Notes: generated by a model not told the origin, from the sequence alone. DNA of 64,000 nt from JBNKHH01 sp050290245 (GCA_050290245.1 JBNKHH010000070.1:58620-122619); one strand, 5' to 3'. Positions 1-9,237 are shown, numbered from the stretch's first letter. Program-made: numbers and translations.

Positions 1-426
1 TTCTGTCCCGGCGAGACGTGCAGCCTCCGCCATTACTTCTGGTGGAAAGGCCGGGGTCTTATCCGGGAAATAATGCCAGTCCCAGGGCACCGGCACGCCC
101 GCCAGTTCCCAATGTCCGGACGGCGTGTCCTTGCCGCGCGACACTTCGGTGGCGGCGCCCCAAAGCCCCTCCGGCTCGGCCTCAAGACCGGGCGCATCCA
201 TGCCGCTTGCCAATCGCAGCGCCGCACCCAACCCAAGTCGGTCGAGGTGCGGCATCGCCAGAAGGCCACTTCGCCCCTCCTCGGCCCGACCCGCCGCGCA
301 GGCTTCGGCAATGTGCCCCAGCGTGTTCGCGCCGGTGTCCGGAACACCACCGTTGAAAAACGTCTCCGCGTCCGGCGCACCACCCGCCCCAACGCTGTCC
401 AGGACGATCAGGAAAGCGCGTGCCAT
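1..426 (-). CDS. deoB: Phosphopentomutase DeoB, N-terminal part (cut by window edge)
   Basis: Interconverts ribose- or deoxyribose-1-phosphate and the 5-phosphate, the step after nucleoside phosphorolysis in the cytoplasm. The 142 visible residues start LIVLDSVGAGGAPDA, which carries the first metal-binding Asp, followed by DTGANTLGHI and KDTPSGHWELAG, the region of the phosphorylated Thr in this family. The start ATG overlaps the deoA stop by one base (TGATG), so the two are translationally coupled. The C-terminal two thirds, with the second metal site, lie outside the window. The similar-length ORFs on both strands over this stretch are in other frames and lack family motifs. Confidence 0.95.
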   Translation of the reverse strand, partial: MARAFLIVLDSVGAGGAPDAETFFNGGVPDTGANTLGHIAEACAAGRAEEGRSGLLAMPHLDRLGLGAALRLASGMDAPGLEAEPEGLWGAATEVSRGKDTPSGHWELAGVPVPWDWHYFPDKTPAFPPEVMAEAARLAGTE

Positions 427-1727
427 CAGCTGATCCTCTCGATCAACAGCGGAGCAGGCTCGGCCGTCTCACCGATTGTCAGCGCCTCCAGATAGGCACG
501 CTCGGCAGCTTGCGCCGCCTTTTCGCTGCTGGCGTGCAGACAGGCGACCGGCTGGCCCTTGTTCACCTCGGCGCCCAGCGGCAGAATGTCCGCATAGCCG
601 ACCGAGGGGTCGATCCGGTCACCCTGACGCATCCGGCCGCCACCCATGTGGACGACGCCCATCCCGATCTTGTGCCCGTCCAGCGCCGAAATTACCCCGG
701 TCTTGGGCGCGCCGATCTCCCGGATGACATTCGCTTCGGGCAACAGGCGTCGCCAGTCGGTGCTGAATTCCTTCGGCCCGCCCAGCGCCGCGATCATCGC
801 GTCGAACTTGGCCATGGCCGCCCCCGACTGAAGCGCATCGCGCAGTTTGACCGCTGCCACCTCAGGCGCCGTGTCCACCCCCGCCAGAACCATCAGCTCG
901 GCCCCAAGCGCCAATGTCACATCGACCAGGCGGGAATTCCTGGGTGCGGTCAGCGCCTCCATGACCTCGACCACCTCCAGCGCATTGCCCGCAGCAGGGG
1001 CCAACGGCTGGTCCATCGCCGTCACCAGCGCCGCAGTCTTGCAGCCTGCGCCGTTTGCCGTGCTGACCAGCGACTTTGCCAACGCCACAGCGTCCTTTTG
1101 CGTTGTCATGAACGCGCCAGAACCGCATTTCACGTCCAGGATCAGCGACCCAAGCCCCGCCGCCAGCTTCTTAGACAGGATCGAGGCGGTAATCAGGTCG
1201 ATGCTCTCCACTGTCCCCGTCACGTCGCGCACTGCGTAAAGCCGCTTGTCCGCCGGCGCAATCTTTGCGCTGGCCGATACAATGGCACAGCCGACCTCGT
1301 CCGTGATGCGTCGCAGCCGCGCCTCTCCGACGTCAGTCGTGACACCCGGGATCGCCTCCAGTTTATCCAGCGTCCCGCCCGTGTGGCCCAGTCCGCGCCC
1401 CGAAATCATCGGGTTCGCCACCCCGACCGCCGCCAGCATCGGCGCCAGCAAAAGCGATACGCAATCACCGATGCCGCCTGTCGAATGCTTGTCAACGATC
1501 GGTCGCGCAACGTCCCACTCCAGCACGTCGCCGCTGTCACGCATCGCCAGGGTCAGCGCCACCCGTGCCTCTTCGGAAAGGCCGCGCAGGCAGACCGCCA
1601 TCGCAAAGGCACCGGCCTGTGCATCGCTCACACCGCCATCGGCCAGCCCCTTGGCGAACCAGCTCAATTCGGCCTGGGTCGGCTCGCCCCCGTCGCGAAG
1701 CGTTTCGATAATCGTGCGTGCATCCAT
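426..1727 (-). CDS. deoA: Thymidine phosphorylase
   Basis: Phosphorolyses thymidine to thymine and 2-deoxyribose-1-phosphate, feeding DeoB directly downstream. The 433-residue product carries the family signature SGRGLGHTGGTLDKLE, the phosphate-binding KHSTGGIGDCVSLL and VKCGSGAFM. The reading frame is open up to 1871, but the ATG at 1727 (MDARTIIETLR) matches the usual N-terminus and length of about 430-440 residues, so it is preferred; GGGAC lies a few bases upstream as a weak ribosome site. The usual roseobacter neighbour cytidine deaminase is not seen upstream: the next gene is the divergent maeB. Confidence 0.95.
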   Translation of the reverse strand: MDARTIIETLRDGGEPTQAELSWFAKGLADGGVSDAQAGAFAMAVCLRGLSEEARVALTLAMRDSGDVLEWDVARPIVDKHSTGGIGDCVSLLLAPMLAAVGVANPMISGRGLGHTGGTLDKLEAIPGVTTDVGEARLRRITDEVGCAIVSASAKIAPADKRLYAVRDVTGTVESIDLITASILSKKLAAGLGSLILDVKCGSGAFMTTQKDAVALAKSLVSTANGAGCKTAALVTAMDQPLAPAAGNALEVVEVMEALTAPRNSRLVDVTLALGAELMVLAGVDTAPEVAAVKLRDALQSGAAMAKFDAMIAALGGPKEFSTDWRRLLPEANVIREIGAPKTGVISALDGHKIGMGVVHMGGGRMRQGDRIDPSVGYADILPLGAEVNKGQPVACLHASSEKAAQAAERAYLEALTIGETAEPAPLLIERIS

Positions 1728-1935
1728 GTCAGCGGCGTCCCAGTTACTGTCCCGTACAACGGCATTCGCAGCGCGCCGAAGGCCGCGCAATCCATTTCCC
1801 GGCAGCGTGGCCCCTGACCCGCCGGATGGCAAGAGCGAGAGAGACTTGCCCCAAAGGGAAGTTCGCAGCATTGTGCCTGCGACAGCATTGATACATTGAC
1901 GGTGCAGAATCGCCAGAGTAGGAAGCGCCGGAAAT

Positions 1936-1953
1936 TAGTTTAACGTTAAACTA
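1936..1953. promoter_or_regulatory. Perfect 18 bp palindrome in front of maeB
   Basis: TAGTTTAAC is followed at once by its exact reverse complement GTTAAACTA, 14 bp upstream of the maeB start. A perfect 18 bp palindrome in AT-rich sequence within a GC-rich genome looks like an operator for a dimeric regulator, probably acting on maeB; it could also serve divergent deoA. The regulator is unknown to me. The site is not a CtrA box, because the TTAA halves are not spaced by 7 bp. Confidence 0.5.
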
Positions 1954-1967
1954 CCTGTCGGGAGGAA

Positions 1968-4253
1968 ATGATGACCAACGATCCGCGCGAGACAGCGATC
2001 CGGCAGGCTGCGCTGGACTATCACGAACACCCCAAGCCCGGGAAACTGGAGATCCGCGCCACCAAGCCCCTGGCCAACGGCCGCGACCTGGCCCGCGCCT
2101 ACAGCCCTGGCGTTGCCGAGGCCTGCCTTGAGATAGAATCCAACGCGATGGAGGCGAGCCGCTACACGGCGCGCGGCAACCTCGTCGGCGTGGTCACCAA
2201 CGGCACCGCCGTTCTCGGCCTTGGCAATATCGGCGGACTTGCCGCCAAGCCGGTGATGGAAGGTAAAGCCGTCCTGTTCAAGAAATTCGCGAACATCGAC
2301 TGTTTCGACATCGAGCTGGGCGAGAAGGATCCCGAGAAACTGGCTGAGATCGTTTGCTCGCTCGAACCAACATTCGGTGCGATAAACCTCGAAGACATCA
2401 AGGCTCCTGACTGTTTCATCGTCGAAAAGATCTGCAACGAGCGGATGAACATCCCCGTTTTCCACGACGACCAGCACGGCACAGCCATCGTCGTCGGCGC
2501 AGCGGCGACTAACGCCCTGCACGTCGCAGGCAAGAATTTCGAAGACATCAAGGTCGTCTCGACCGGCGGCGGTGCGGCGGGCATCGCCTGCCTCAACATG
2601 CTGGTGAAGCTGGGCGTCAAACGCGAAAACATCTGGCTCTGTGACCTGGCCGGCCTGATCTACGAAGGCCGCACCGAAGAAATGACCGCCCAGAAGGCCG
2701 AGTTCGCCCAGCCGGGCGGCCCGCGCGGCCTTGGAGACGTCATCGAAGGAGCCGACCTCTTCCTTGGTCTTTCGGGCGCGGGCGTCCTGAAAGCAGAGAT
2801 GGTCAAGAAGATGTCATCGGCCCCGATCATCTTCGCGCTTGCCAACCCCAACCCCGAGATCGACCCGACCGAGGCACGCGAGGCCGCACCCGACGCCATT
2901 ATTGCCACAGGCCGCTCTGATGTGCCGAACCAGGTCAACAACGTCCTGTGCTTCCCTTTCATCTTCCGCGGCGCACTCGACGTGGGCGCAACCACAATCA
3001 ACGATGAAATGAAACTCGCCTGCGTCGAAGGCATCGCGAAATTGGCCCGCGCCACGACCTCGGCCGAAGCCGCTGCCGCTTACCAGGGTGAGGAAATGAC
3101 GTTCGGGCCGAACTACCTGATTCCCAAGCCCTTCGATCCGCGCCTCATGGGTGTTGTTGCCAGCGCTGTCGCCAAAGCCGCGATGGAGACCGGCGTCGCC
3201 ACGCGCCCTTTGAAAGACATGGCCGCCTACAAGCAACGCCTCGATGCGTCGGTCTTCAAGTCGACCATGATCATGCGTCCTGTTTTTCAGGCCGCGTTGA
3301 CCGCCAGCCGCCGGATCGTCTTTGCCGAGGGTGAGAGCGAGCGCGTGTTGCGTGCCGCCACCGCCATGGTCGAGGAAATGACCGACCGTCCAATCCTGAT
3401 CGGTCGTCCCGAAGTGGTTCAACGCCGGATCGATCGCCTTGGTCTGCCGATCAAAAAGGACGTCGATTTCGAGCTGGTAAACCCTCAGAACGACCCGCGC
3501 TACCGCGACTATTGGACCACCTACCACGAGCTGATGCAGCGCAAGGGCGTCACGCCTGAGCTATCGCGTGCCATCATGCGCACCAATACAACTGCCATCG
3601 GCGCGGTTATGGTGCACCGTGGCGACGCCGACAGCCTGATCTGTGGCACCTTCGGCCAATACCTGTGGCACCTCCGCTATGTCACCGAAGTGCTGGCCAC
3701 CGAGGGACGCCACCCGGTTGGCGCCCTGTCGCTCGTGATCCTGGAAGACGGCCCTTTGTTCATCGCCGACACCCATGTCCATCCCGAACCCACCGCCGAG
3801 CAAATCGCCGAGACCGTTATCGGCGCGGCCCGTCACGTCCGCCGGTTCGGGCTTGAGCCCAAGATCGCGCTCTGCTCGCACAGCCAGTTCGGGAACCTCG
3901 ACTGCGACACGGGCCGCCGCATGCGTGCGGCAATCGACATCCTGGATTCCGAATCGCGCGATTTTTCCTACGAGGGCGAGATGCACACTGATACCGCCCT
4001 GGACGTCAACATCCGCGACCGCATCATGCCGAACGCCCGCTTCCAGGGCCCGGCGAATGTGCTGGTCTTCGCCAACACCGATGCCGCTTCGGCGGTCCGT
4101 AACATCCTCAAGATGAAAGCCGGTGGACTCGAAGTCGGCCCGATCCTGATGGGCATGGCCAACCGCGCCCACATCGTGACCCCCTCGGTCACGGCGCGCG
4201 GGCTTCTCAACACCTCGGCCCTCGCCGGAACACCAGTGTCCTACTACGGTTGA
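1968..4253 (+). CDS. maeB: NADP-dependent malic enzyme with C-terminal phosphotransacetylase-like domain
   Basis: Decarboxylates malate to pyruvate with reduction of NADP, an anaplerotic and gluconeogenic step in the cytoplasm. The 761 residues match the long MaeB type: the malic enzyme half (about 1-430) has YSPGVAEACLEI, VFHDDQHGTA and the nucleotide loop STGGGAAGIACL; the rest resembles phosphate acetyltransferase (FAEGESERVLRAA, LANTDAASAVRNIL) and is regarded in this family as regulatory rather than catalytic. Two ATGs follow the GGAGG at 1961; the second, at 1971, has the better spacing. It stands alone, with an intrinsic terminator 8 bp after its stop. Confidence 0.95.
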   Translation: MMTNDPRETAIRQAALDYHEHPKPGKLEIRATKPLANGRDLARAYSPGVAEACLEIESNAMEASRYTARGNLVGVVTNGTAVLGLGNIGGLAAKPVMEGKAVLFKKFANIDCFDIELGEKDPEKLAEIVCSLEPTFGAINLEDIKAPDCFIVEKICNERMNIPVFHDDQHGTAIVVGAAATNALHVAGKNFEDIKVVSTGGGAAGIACLNMLVKLGVKRENIWLCDLAGLIYEGRTEEMTAQKAEFAQPGGPRGLGDVIEGADLFLGLSGAGVLKAEMVKKMSSAPIIFALANPNPEIDPTEAREAAPDAIIATGRSDVPNQVNNVLCFPFIFRGALDVGATTINDEMKLACVEGIAKLARATTSAEAAAAYQGEEMTFGPNYLIPKPFDPRLMGVVASAVAKAAMETGVATRPLKDMAAYKQRLDASVFKSTMIMRPVFQAALTASRRIVFAEGESERVLRAATAMVEEMTDRPILIGRPEVVQRRIDRLGLPIKKDVDFELVNPQNDPRYRDYWTTYHELMQRKGVTPELSRAIMRTNTTAIGAVMVHRGDADSLICGTFGQYLWHLRYVTEVLATEGRHPVGALSLVILEDGPLFIADTHVHPEPTAEQIAETVIGAARHVRRFGLEPKIALCSHSQFGNLDCDTGRRMRAAIDILDSESRDFSYEGEMHTDTALDVNIRDRIMPNARFQGPANVLVFANTDAASAVRNILKMKAGGLEVGPILMGMANRAHIVTPSVTARGLLNTSALAGTPVSYYG

Positions 4254-4260
4254 AAATCGA

Positions 4261-4290
4261 ATCTGCAAGGCCCACACGGGCTTTGCAGAT
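4261..4290 (+). terminator. Intrinsic terminator of maeB
   Basis: Thirteen paired bases (ATCTGCAAGGCCC with GGGCTTTGCAGAT, one G-U pair) enclose the loop ACAC and are followed by a T-rich stretch. It begins 8 bp after the maeB stop codon. The right arm also contains TTTGCA, so it overlaps the TTTGCAAA-like repeats described for the prpE upstream region. Confidence 0.85.
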
Positions 4291-4379
4291 TTGCACTTTT
4301 CCCGCATTTTCCTTTGATTTCAGAATAGTCTTTTTGCGTTTGCAAAACTTTGCAGGCCGATTTGGCAAAAATTGCAAAA
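4282..4379 (+). promoter_or_regulatory. Cluster of TTTGCAAA-like repeats upstream of prpE (ScfR/RamB-PccR type)
   Basis: TTTGCAAA at 4339 is followed 10 bp later by TTTGCAGG at 4349, with further partial copies at 4282, 4290 and 4372 (TTGCAAAA). Short-chain fatty acyl-CoA regulators of the ScfR family (RamB, PccR) bind paired TTTGCAAA-like elements, and PccR controls propionyl-CoA assimilation in Rhodobacter. The position in front of a propionyl-CoA synthetase gene fits such a site. Half-site spacing and regulator identity are inferred; no regulator gene of this family is in the window. Confidence 0.5.
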
Positions 4380-4478
4380 TTTTTGCGTCCTTCTGACGCT
4401 TCGGGCGCTAACAGCCTTGCTTGAACAAAGCTCTCTTTCGTAACAGGCTGTCATTGCCGTGGAGGAGGAGCACGTCTC

Positions 4479-6368
4479 ATGGGATATCGCGACGTCTATG
4501 ACGCCTGGAAAGCCGACCCCGAAGCTTTCTGGATGGAGGCCGCCGAGGCCATCGACTGGGACCGAAAGCCGACCAAAGCCCTGTCCGACGAAAACGCCCC
4601 GCTCTACGAATGGTTCGCCGACGGCATGGTCAACACCTGTTGGAACGCGGTCGACCGCCACGTCGAAGGCGGGCGCGGAGACCAGGCCGCCATCATCTAT
4701 GACAGCCCGATCACCCACACCAAGCGCGAGATCAGCTACTTCGAACTCCGGAACCGCGTCGCGATGCTGGCCGGTGCGCTCCGCGCAAAGGGCGTCGAAA
4801 AGGGCGACCGCGTCATCATCTACATGCCGATGATCCCCGAAGCGCTCGAAGCCATGCTGGCCTGTGCCCGCATCGGCGCCATCCACTCGGTCGTCTTCGG
4901 CGGCTTTGCCGCCAACGAATTGGCGGTGCGCATAGACGACGCCAAGCCCAAGGCGATCATTGCCGCCTCTTGCGGTCTCGAGCCGGGCCGCACGGTCCAC
5001 TACAAGCCGCTTCTCGACGGCGCCATCGACATGGCAAACCACAAGCCGAACTTCTGCGTCATCTTCCAGCGCGAGCAAGAGGTCGCCAAACTGGTCGAAG
5101 GCCGCGACTACAACTGGCACGGCTTCCAGTACGGCGTCGAACCCGCCGAATGCGTCCCCGTCGAGGGCAACCATCCCGCCTATATCCTCTATACCTCAGG
5201 CACCACCGGCCAGCCCAAGGGCGTGATCCGCCATACCGGCGGCCACCTCGTGGCACTGAACTGGACGATGAAGAACATCTACAACGTCGAGCCGGGCGAG
5301 GTGTACTGGGCCGCCTCGGATGTCGGCTGGGTCGTTGGTCACAGCTATATCTGCTACGCGCCGCTGATCCATGGCAACACCACCATCGTCTTTGAAGGCA
5401 AACCCATCGGCACGCCCGACGCGGGCACTTTCTGGCGTGTCATCGAAGACCATGATGTGAAGGTCCTGTTTACGGCGCCGACCGCATTCCGCGCCATCAA
5501 ACGCGAAGACCCGAAGGGCGAGTTCGTCAAGAAATACGACCTCTCAGGCCTGCGCGCCCTGTTCCTTGCTGGCGAACGCGCCGACCCCGACACAATCGAA
5601 TGGGCGCAGGACCAGCTTGGCGTGCCGGTGATCGACCATTGGTGGCAAACCGAAACCGGCTGGGCCATCGCGGGCAGCCCGCTCGGGATCGAAGCACTTC
5701 CGATCAAACTCGGTTCGCCTTCGGTCGCCATGCCCGGATATGATGTGCAAATCCTCGACGAAGGCGGCCACCCGATGAAGCCCGGCGAACTCGGTGCCAT
5801 CGCGATCAAGCTGCCCCTGCCCCCCGGCACGCTCCCGACACTCTGGAATGCCGAAGACCGCTTCCGCAAAAGCTACCTCGAACGCTTTCCCGGTTATTAC
5901 GAGACCGGGGACGCGGGCTATATCGACGAAGACGGCTACCTTTACATCATGGCGCGCACCGATGACGTGATCAACGTCGCCGGCCACCGCCTGTCGACTG
6001 GTGGCATGGAGGAGGTGCTCGCCAGTCACCCGGACGTCGCCGAATGCGCTGTTATTGGCGTCACCGATCAGCTCAAGGGCCAGCTGCCCCTCGGCTTTCT
6101 CTGCACCAACGCGGGCACCAACCGACCAGACGAGGACGTCGTCAGCGAATGCGTCAAGCTGGTGCGTGACAAGATCGGCCCCGTCGCGGCCTTCAAACAT
6201 GCTGTGGTCGTCAAACGTCTGCCCAAGACCCGCTCTGGCAAGATCCTGCGCGGCACCATGGTCAAGATCGCCGACAACGAAGACTACAAGATGCCCGCAA
6301 CCATCGACGATCCCGCGATCCTGGACGAAATCCGCGAGGCACTCGCGACGATCGGCTACGCCTCGTAA
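4479..6368 (+). CDS. prpE: Propionyl-CoA synthetase (AMP-forming acyl-CoA synthetase)
   Basis: Activates propionate with ATP and CoA through a propionyl-adenylate. The 629-residue product has the adenylate-forming P-loop YTSGTTGQPKG (residues 238-248), the motif DVGWVVGHSYICYAPL, YETGDAGYIDEDGY and the C-terminal acylatable Lys in KTRSGKILRG. The segment IIYDSPITHTKREISYFEL and the substrate-pocket region fit PrpE/ACSS3 better than acetyl-CoA synthetase. GGAGGAG precedes the ATG by about 10 bases. The upstream TTTGCAAA repeats support a role in propionate use. It converges tightly with the following lipoprotein gene (2 bp between stops). Acetate as an additional substrate cannot be excluded. 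Confidence 0.9.
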   Translation: MGYRDVYDAWKADPEAFWMEAAEAIDWDRKPTKALSDENAPLYEWFADGMVNTCWNAVDRHVEGGRGDQAAIIYDSPITHTKREISYFELRNRVAMLAGALRAKGVEKGDRVIIYMPMIPEALEAMLACARIGAIHSVVFGGFAANELAVRIDDAKPKAIIAASCGLEPGRTVHYKPLLDGAIDMANHKPNFCVIFQREQEVAKLVEGRDYNWHGFQYGVEPAECVPVEGNHPAYILYTSGTTGQPKGVIRHTGGHLVALNWTMKNIYNVEPGEVYWAASDVGWVVGHSYICYAPLIHGNTTIVFEGKPIGTPDAGTFWRVIEDHDVKVLFTAPTAFRAIKREDPKGEFVKKYDLSGLRALFLAGERADPDTIEWAQDQLGVPVIDHWWQTETGWAIAGSPLGIEALPIKLGSPSVAMPGYDVQILDEGGHPMKPGELGAIAIKLPLPPGTLPTLWNAEDRFRKSYLERFPGYYETGDAGYIDEDGYLYIMARTDDVINVAGHRLSTGGMEEVLASHPDVAECAVIGVTDQLKGQLPLGFLCTNAGTNRPDEDVVSECVKLVRDKIGPVAAFKHAVVVKRLPKTRSGKILRGTMVKIADNEDYKMPATIDDPAILDEIREALATIGYAS

Positions 6369-6370
6369 GG

Positions 6371-6898
6371 CTACAGGCGCAGCCGCTTGGGCGTCCGAAA
6401 GAAATGTGACCGGTCGATCCCGTCGGGCAATACCCGCCCGGCGCGGTCGGTCGTCACGCTCAGATACCCGGCACCCTCGCGGTAATAGGCTCCGCAGACC
6501 TCTCCCATTGACACGAGTTCGGCCAGCGCGACCTCTTCATAGAGGCTGCGCGCCGAAGGGCTCAGGTCCGCCTTGATCCGAACATCCACGTTGCGCATGT
6601 CGGTGCAGTAGACGTCGCCGTAGATCAGCGTCGGCAAAGCGACCTCGACAGGTGTCGGCCCGACCTCGGGCAGGTTGATCAACACGGTTCCCAGGAAACG
6701 AATGTTGTTGCCGGACACCCGGCGCGTCACCAGAACTTCGCAGCTGTCGGAACCGGTGTCATAGTTGACACACTCGTAGGGCAACGCCCGGTTGTCGGCC
6801 ATGACCTTGCGGATCGGCTCGACCTCGCCTTCGGGCAAGGCCGATCCACAGGCCGCGAGCAGCGAAAAGATAACAGCCTTCCATGTGTGGCGGATCAT
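6371..6898 (-). CDS. Predicted outer-membrane lipoprotein, function unknown
   Basis: A 175-residue protein starting MIRHTWKAVIFSLLAACGS, a short signal peptide ending in a lipobox (LAAC) with the lipidated Cys at about residue 17. The mature part has four further Cys residues (YECVNYD, SCEVLV, YCTDM, EVCGAYY) that could form disulfides in the periplasm. The ATG at 6898 is chosen because GGAG sits 7 bases upstream; the frame extends 9 codons further without a better site. It resembles short conserved roseobacter lipoproteins, but I cannot assign a role. It ends 2 bp from the convergent prpE. Confidence 0.75.
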   Translation of the reverse strand: MIRHTWKAVIFSLLAACGSALPEGEVEPIRKVMADNRALPYECVNYDTGSDSCEVLVTRRVSGNNIRFLGTVLINLPEVGPTPVEVALPTLIYGDVYCTDMRNVDVRIKADLSPSARSLYEEVALAELVSMGEVCGAYYREGAGYLSVTTDRAGRVLPDGIDRSHFFRTPKRLRL

Positions 6899-6997
6899 GG
6901 CCCTACTCCAAAAATGAAATTTCACCGGTTCTTAGCCGCGAATTCTGACGAAATTGAGATCAAATGGCACAGTTCCGACCTGTTGAGGCCCGGCACC

Positions 6998-7765
6998 CTA
7001 CATGAACTGTTCGCGGATCAGGCGCTCTTCGAGACCGTGGCCTGGATCGAACAGGATGCGGTGGCGGACATCGGGCTCGCTCTGGATTTCCACCCAGACC
7101 ACGTTGCGCACGGGGCGACCGTCCGCATCGGCCATGACGGGGCGCTTTTCGTGCTCCAGCACATCGAACCGCACCACGGCAGTCTTGGGCAACAGGGCAC
7201 CACGCCAGCGCCGCGGCCTGAATGGGGCGACCGCCGTCAATGCCAGCACTTCCGAGCCGATCGGCAGGATCGGACCGTGCGCCGAGTAATTGTACGCCGT
7301 CGACCCAGCGGGCGTCGCCACCAGCGCCCCGTCGCAGACCAATTCATCCAAGCGAGGCCGCCCGTCCACCGACACCTTCAGTCGCGCCGCCTGCGGCCCT
7401 TGCCTGAGAAGTGACACCTCGTTGATCGCCAGACCTTCGGAAATCGTCCCATCTTCAGCCTCGGCGCGCATCCGCAGCGGATTGATCACCGCCTCCTCGG
7501 CCTGTGCCAGCCGCTCGGGCAGCCCCTCGGCGCTGAACTCGTTCATCAGAAAGCCGACCGTGCCCCGATTCATTCCATAGACCGGCTTGTTCAAAGGGCG
7601 CACGTCGTTCAGGGTTTCCAGCATGAAGCCGTCGCCGCCCAGCGCGACGATCACATCCGCCTCTTCGGCGGTCGACTGGCCAAAGCGGTCGATCAATTCG
7701 CCCAGGGCCTCCTGGGCCACCTTCGCGCGGCTGGCGCGGAAGGATATCGCTTTAGACGGACGCAT
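6998..7765 (-). CDS. nadK: NAD kinase
   Basis: Phosphorylates NAD to NADP using ATP or polyphosphate. The 255-residue product has the diagnostic GGDG (residues 43-46, in VIVALGGDGFML), YGMNRGTVGFLMNE, INEVSL and ATPAGSTAYN. The open frame runs 52 codons further upstream, but the ATG at 7765 follows AGGGGAAG at good spacing and gives the normal bacterial length. It is divergent from glyA across 175 bp. Confidence 0.95.
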   Translation of the reverse strand: MRPSKAISFRASRAKVAQEALGELIDRFGQSTAEEADVIVALGGDGFMLETLNDVRPLNKPVYGMNRGTVGFLMNEFSAEGLPERLAQAEEAVINPLRMRAEAEDGTISEGLAINEVSLLRQGPQAARLKVSVDGRPRLDELVCDGALVATPAGSTAYNYSAHGPILPIGSEVLALTAVAPFRPRRWRGALLPKTAVVRFDVLEHEKRPVMADADGRPVRNVVWVEIQSEPDVRHRILFDPGHGLEERLIREQFM

Positions 7766-7800
7766 GACTTCCCCTACTGTTGCCGATGCACGATTGCGCG

Positions 7801-7845
7801 GGCGTTTCGGAAACTCAAGGGCTCGTTCAGGAAACCTGAGACGCC
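7801..7845. other. Inverted repeats in the nadK-glyA intergenic region
   Basis: GGCGTTTC at 7801 can pair with GAGACGCC ending at 7845, and inside it TCAGG-AAA-CCTGA (7827-7839) forms a competing small hairpin. In the glyA direction this would lie in the leader, about 95 bases before the start codon. I do not recognise a known riboswitch here. It may be an operator, a leader structure or chance in GC-rich sequence. Confidence 0.25.
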
Positions 7846-7940
7846 ATAACGCGCCCAAATGCCGGTTTCGCCGCTTTTCGCCGGACCGAAATCTGTCTAA
7901 TGAACGCGCAAACCGACCCAATGCTGACGGAGCACATCAC

Positions 7941-9233
7941 ATGACCGCCACCCGCGATGCCGGATTTTTCACCGAGACGCTGGAAAGCCGCGACCCTGAA
8001 CTCTATTCCGCGATCCGCAGCGAGCTCGGCCGCCAGCGCGACGAGATCGAATTGATCGCCTCTGAAAACATCGTCTCCGCCGCCGTGCTCGAGGCCCAGG
8101 GCTCGGTCCTGACCAACAAATACGCCGAAGGGTACCCCGGCAAGCGCTACTATGGTGGCTGCCAGTATGTCGATGTGGCCGAGAACCTGGCCATCGAACG
8201 CGCCAAGGAACTCTTCAGCTGCGAGTTTGCGAACGTCCAGCCTAACTCGGGCAGCCAGATGAACCAGGCCGTTTTCCTGGCGCTTCTTCAGCCCGGCGAC
8301 ACCTTCATGGGCCTCGACCTGAACTCCGGTGGCCACCTGACCCACGGCTCGCCTGTCAACATGTCTGGCAAATGGTTCAACGTCGTCTCCTATGGCGTCC
8401 GCCAACAGGACCAGCTTCTGGACATGGAAGACATCCGCCAAAAGGCCCACGAACACAAACCCAAGCTGATCCTGGCCGGCGGCACAGCATATTCCCGCAT
8501 CTGGGACTGGGCCGAGTTCCGCAAGATCGCGGATGAGATCGGTGCCTACCTCATGGTCGACATGGCTCATATCGCGGGCCTTGTCGCTGGCGGCATGCAC
8601 CCCTCGCCCCTGCCCCATGCCGACGTGGTCACCACCACCACCCACAAGTCGCTGCGCGGCCCCCGTGGCGGCATGATCCTCACCAACAATCCCGACATCG
8701 CCAAAAAGGTGAACTCGGCCGTCTTCCCTGGCCTCCAGGGCGGCCCCCTGATGCACGTCATCGCCGCCAAGGCCGTCGCCTTTGCCGAGGCGCTCCGACC
8801 CGAGTTCAAGGACTATGCGGCACAGGTCGTCAAGAACGCACAGGCCATGGCGGACGAACTCATGAAAGGCGGCATCGACATCGTCTCGGGCGGCACCGAC
8901 AACCACCTGATGCTGGCCGACCTGCGCCCGAAAAGCGTGACCGGCAAGGCGACCGAGGCAGCCTTGGGCCGCGCCCACATCACATGCAACAAGAACGGCG
9001 TTCCCTTTGATCCCGAAAAGCCTTTCGTGACCTCTGGCATCCGTCTCGGCGCGCCCGCCGGCACCACACGCGGTTTCGGCGAGGACGAGTTCCGCCAGAT
9101 CGCCCGCTGGATCACCGAGGTGACCGACGGCCTTTCGGCCAACGGCGACGAGGGCAATGCCGAGACCGAGGCCCGCATCCGGGGCGAGGTCAAAGCGCTC
9201 TGCGACCGCTTCCCGCTTTATGCCAATATGTGA
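7941..9233 (+). CDS. glyA: Serine hydroxymethyltransferase
   Basis: Converts serine and tetrahydrofolate to glycine and methylene-THF with pyridoxal phosphate. The 430 residues contain the PLP-binding TTTTHKSLRGPRGG (Lys236), IELIASENIVS near the N-terminus and GYPGKRYYGGC. The ATG at 7941 follows GGAG by 8 bases and gives the family N-terminus; the longer open frame from 7587 runs through the nadK start and is not used. A short hairpin follows the stop codon. Confidence 0.97.
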   Translation: MTATRDAGFFTETLESRDPELYSAIRSELGRQRDEIELIASENIVSAAVLEAQGSVLTNKYAEGYPGKRYYGGCQYVDVAENLAIERAKELFSCEFANVQPNSGSQMNQAVFLALLQPGDTFMGLDLNSGGHLTHGSPVNMSGKWFNVVSYGVRQQDQLLDMEDIRQKAHEHKPKLILAGGTAYSRIWDWAEFRKIADEIGAYLMVDMAHIAGLVAGGMHPSPLPHADVVTTTTHKSLRGPRGGMILTNNPDIAKKVNSAVFPGLQGGPLMHVIAAKAVAFAEALRPEFKDYAAQVVKNAQAMADELMKGGIDIVSGGTDNHLMLADLRPKSVTGKATEAALGRAHITCNKNGVPFDPEKPFVTSGIRLGAPAGTTRGFGEDEFRQIARWITEVTDGLSANGDEGNAETEARIRGEVKALCDRFPLYANM

Positions 9234-9237
9234 GTTC

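Noticed and set aside
420..1817. Plus-strand 465-codon open frame antisense to deoA
   Set aside because: It is rich in Arg, Pro, His and Gln, has no recognisable domain, and lies wholly opposite a gene with perfect family motifs. It is a GC-rich shadow frame.
7941..8000. Long upstream extension of glyA to 7587
   Set aside because: The extension overlaps the nadK start on the other strand and the conserved family N-terminus begins at 7941.
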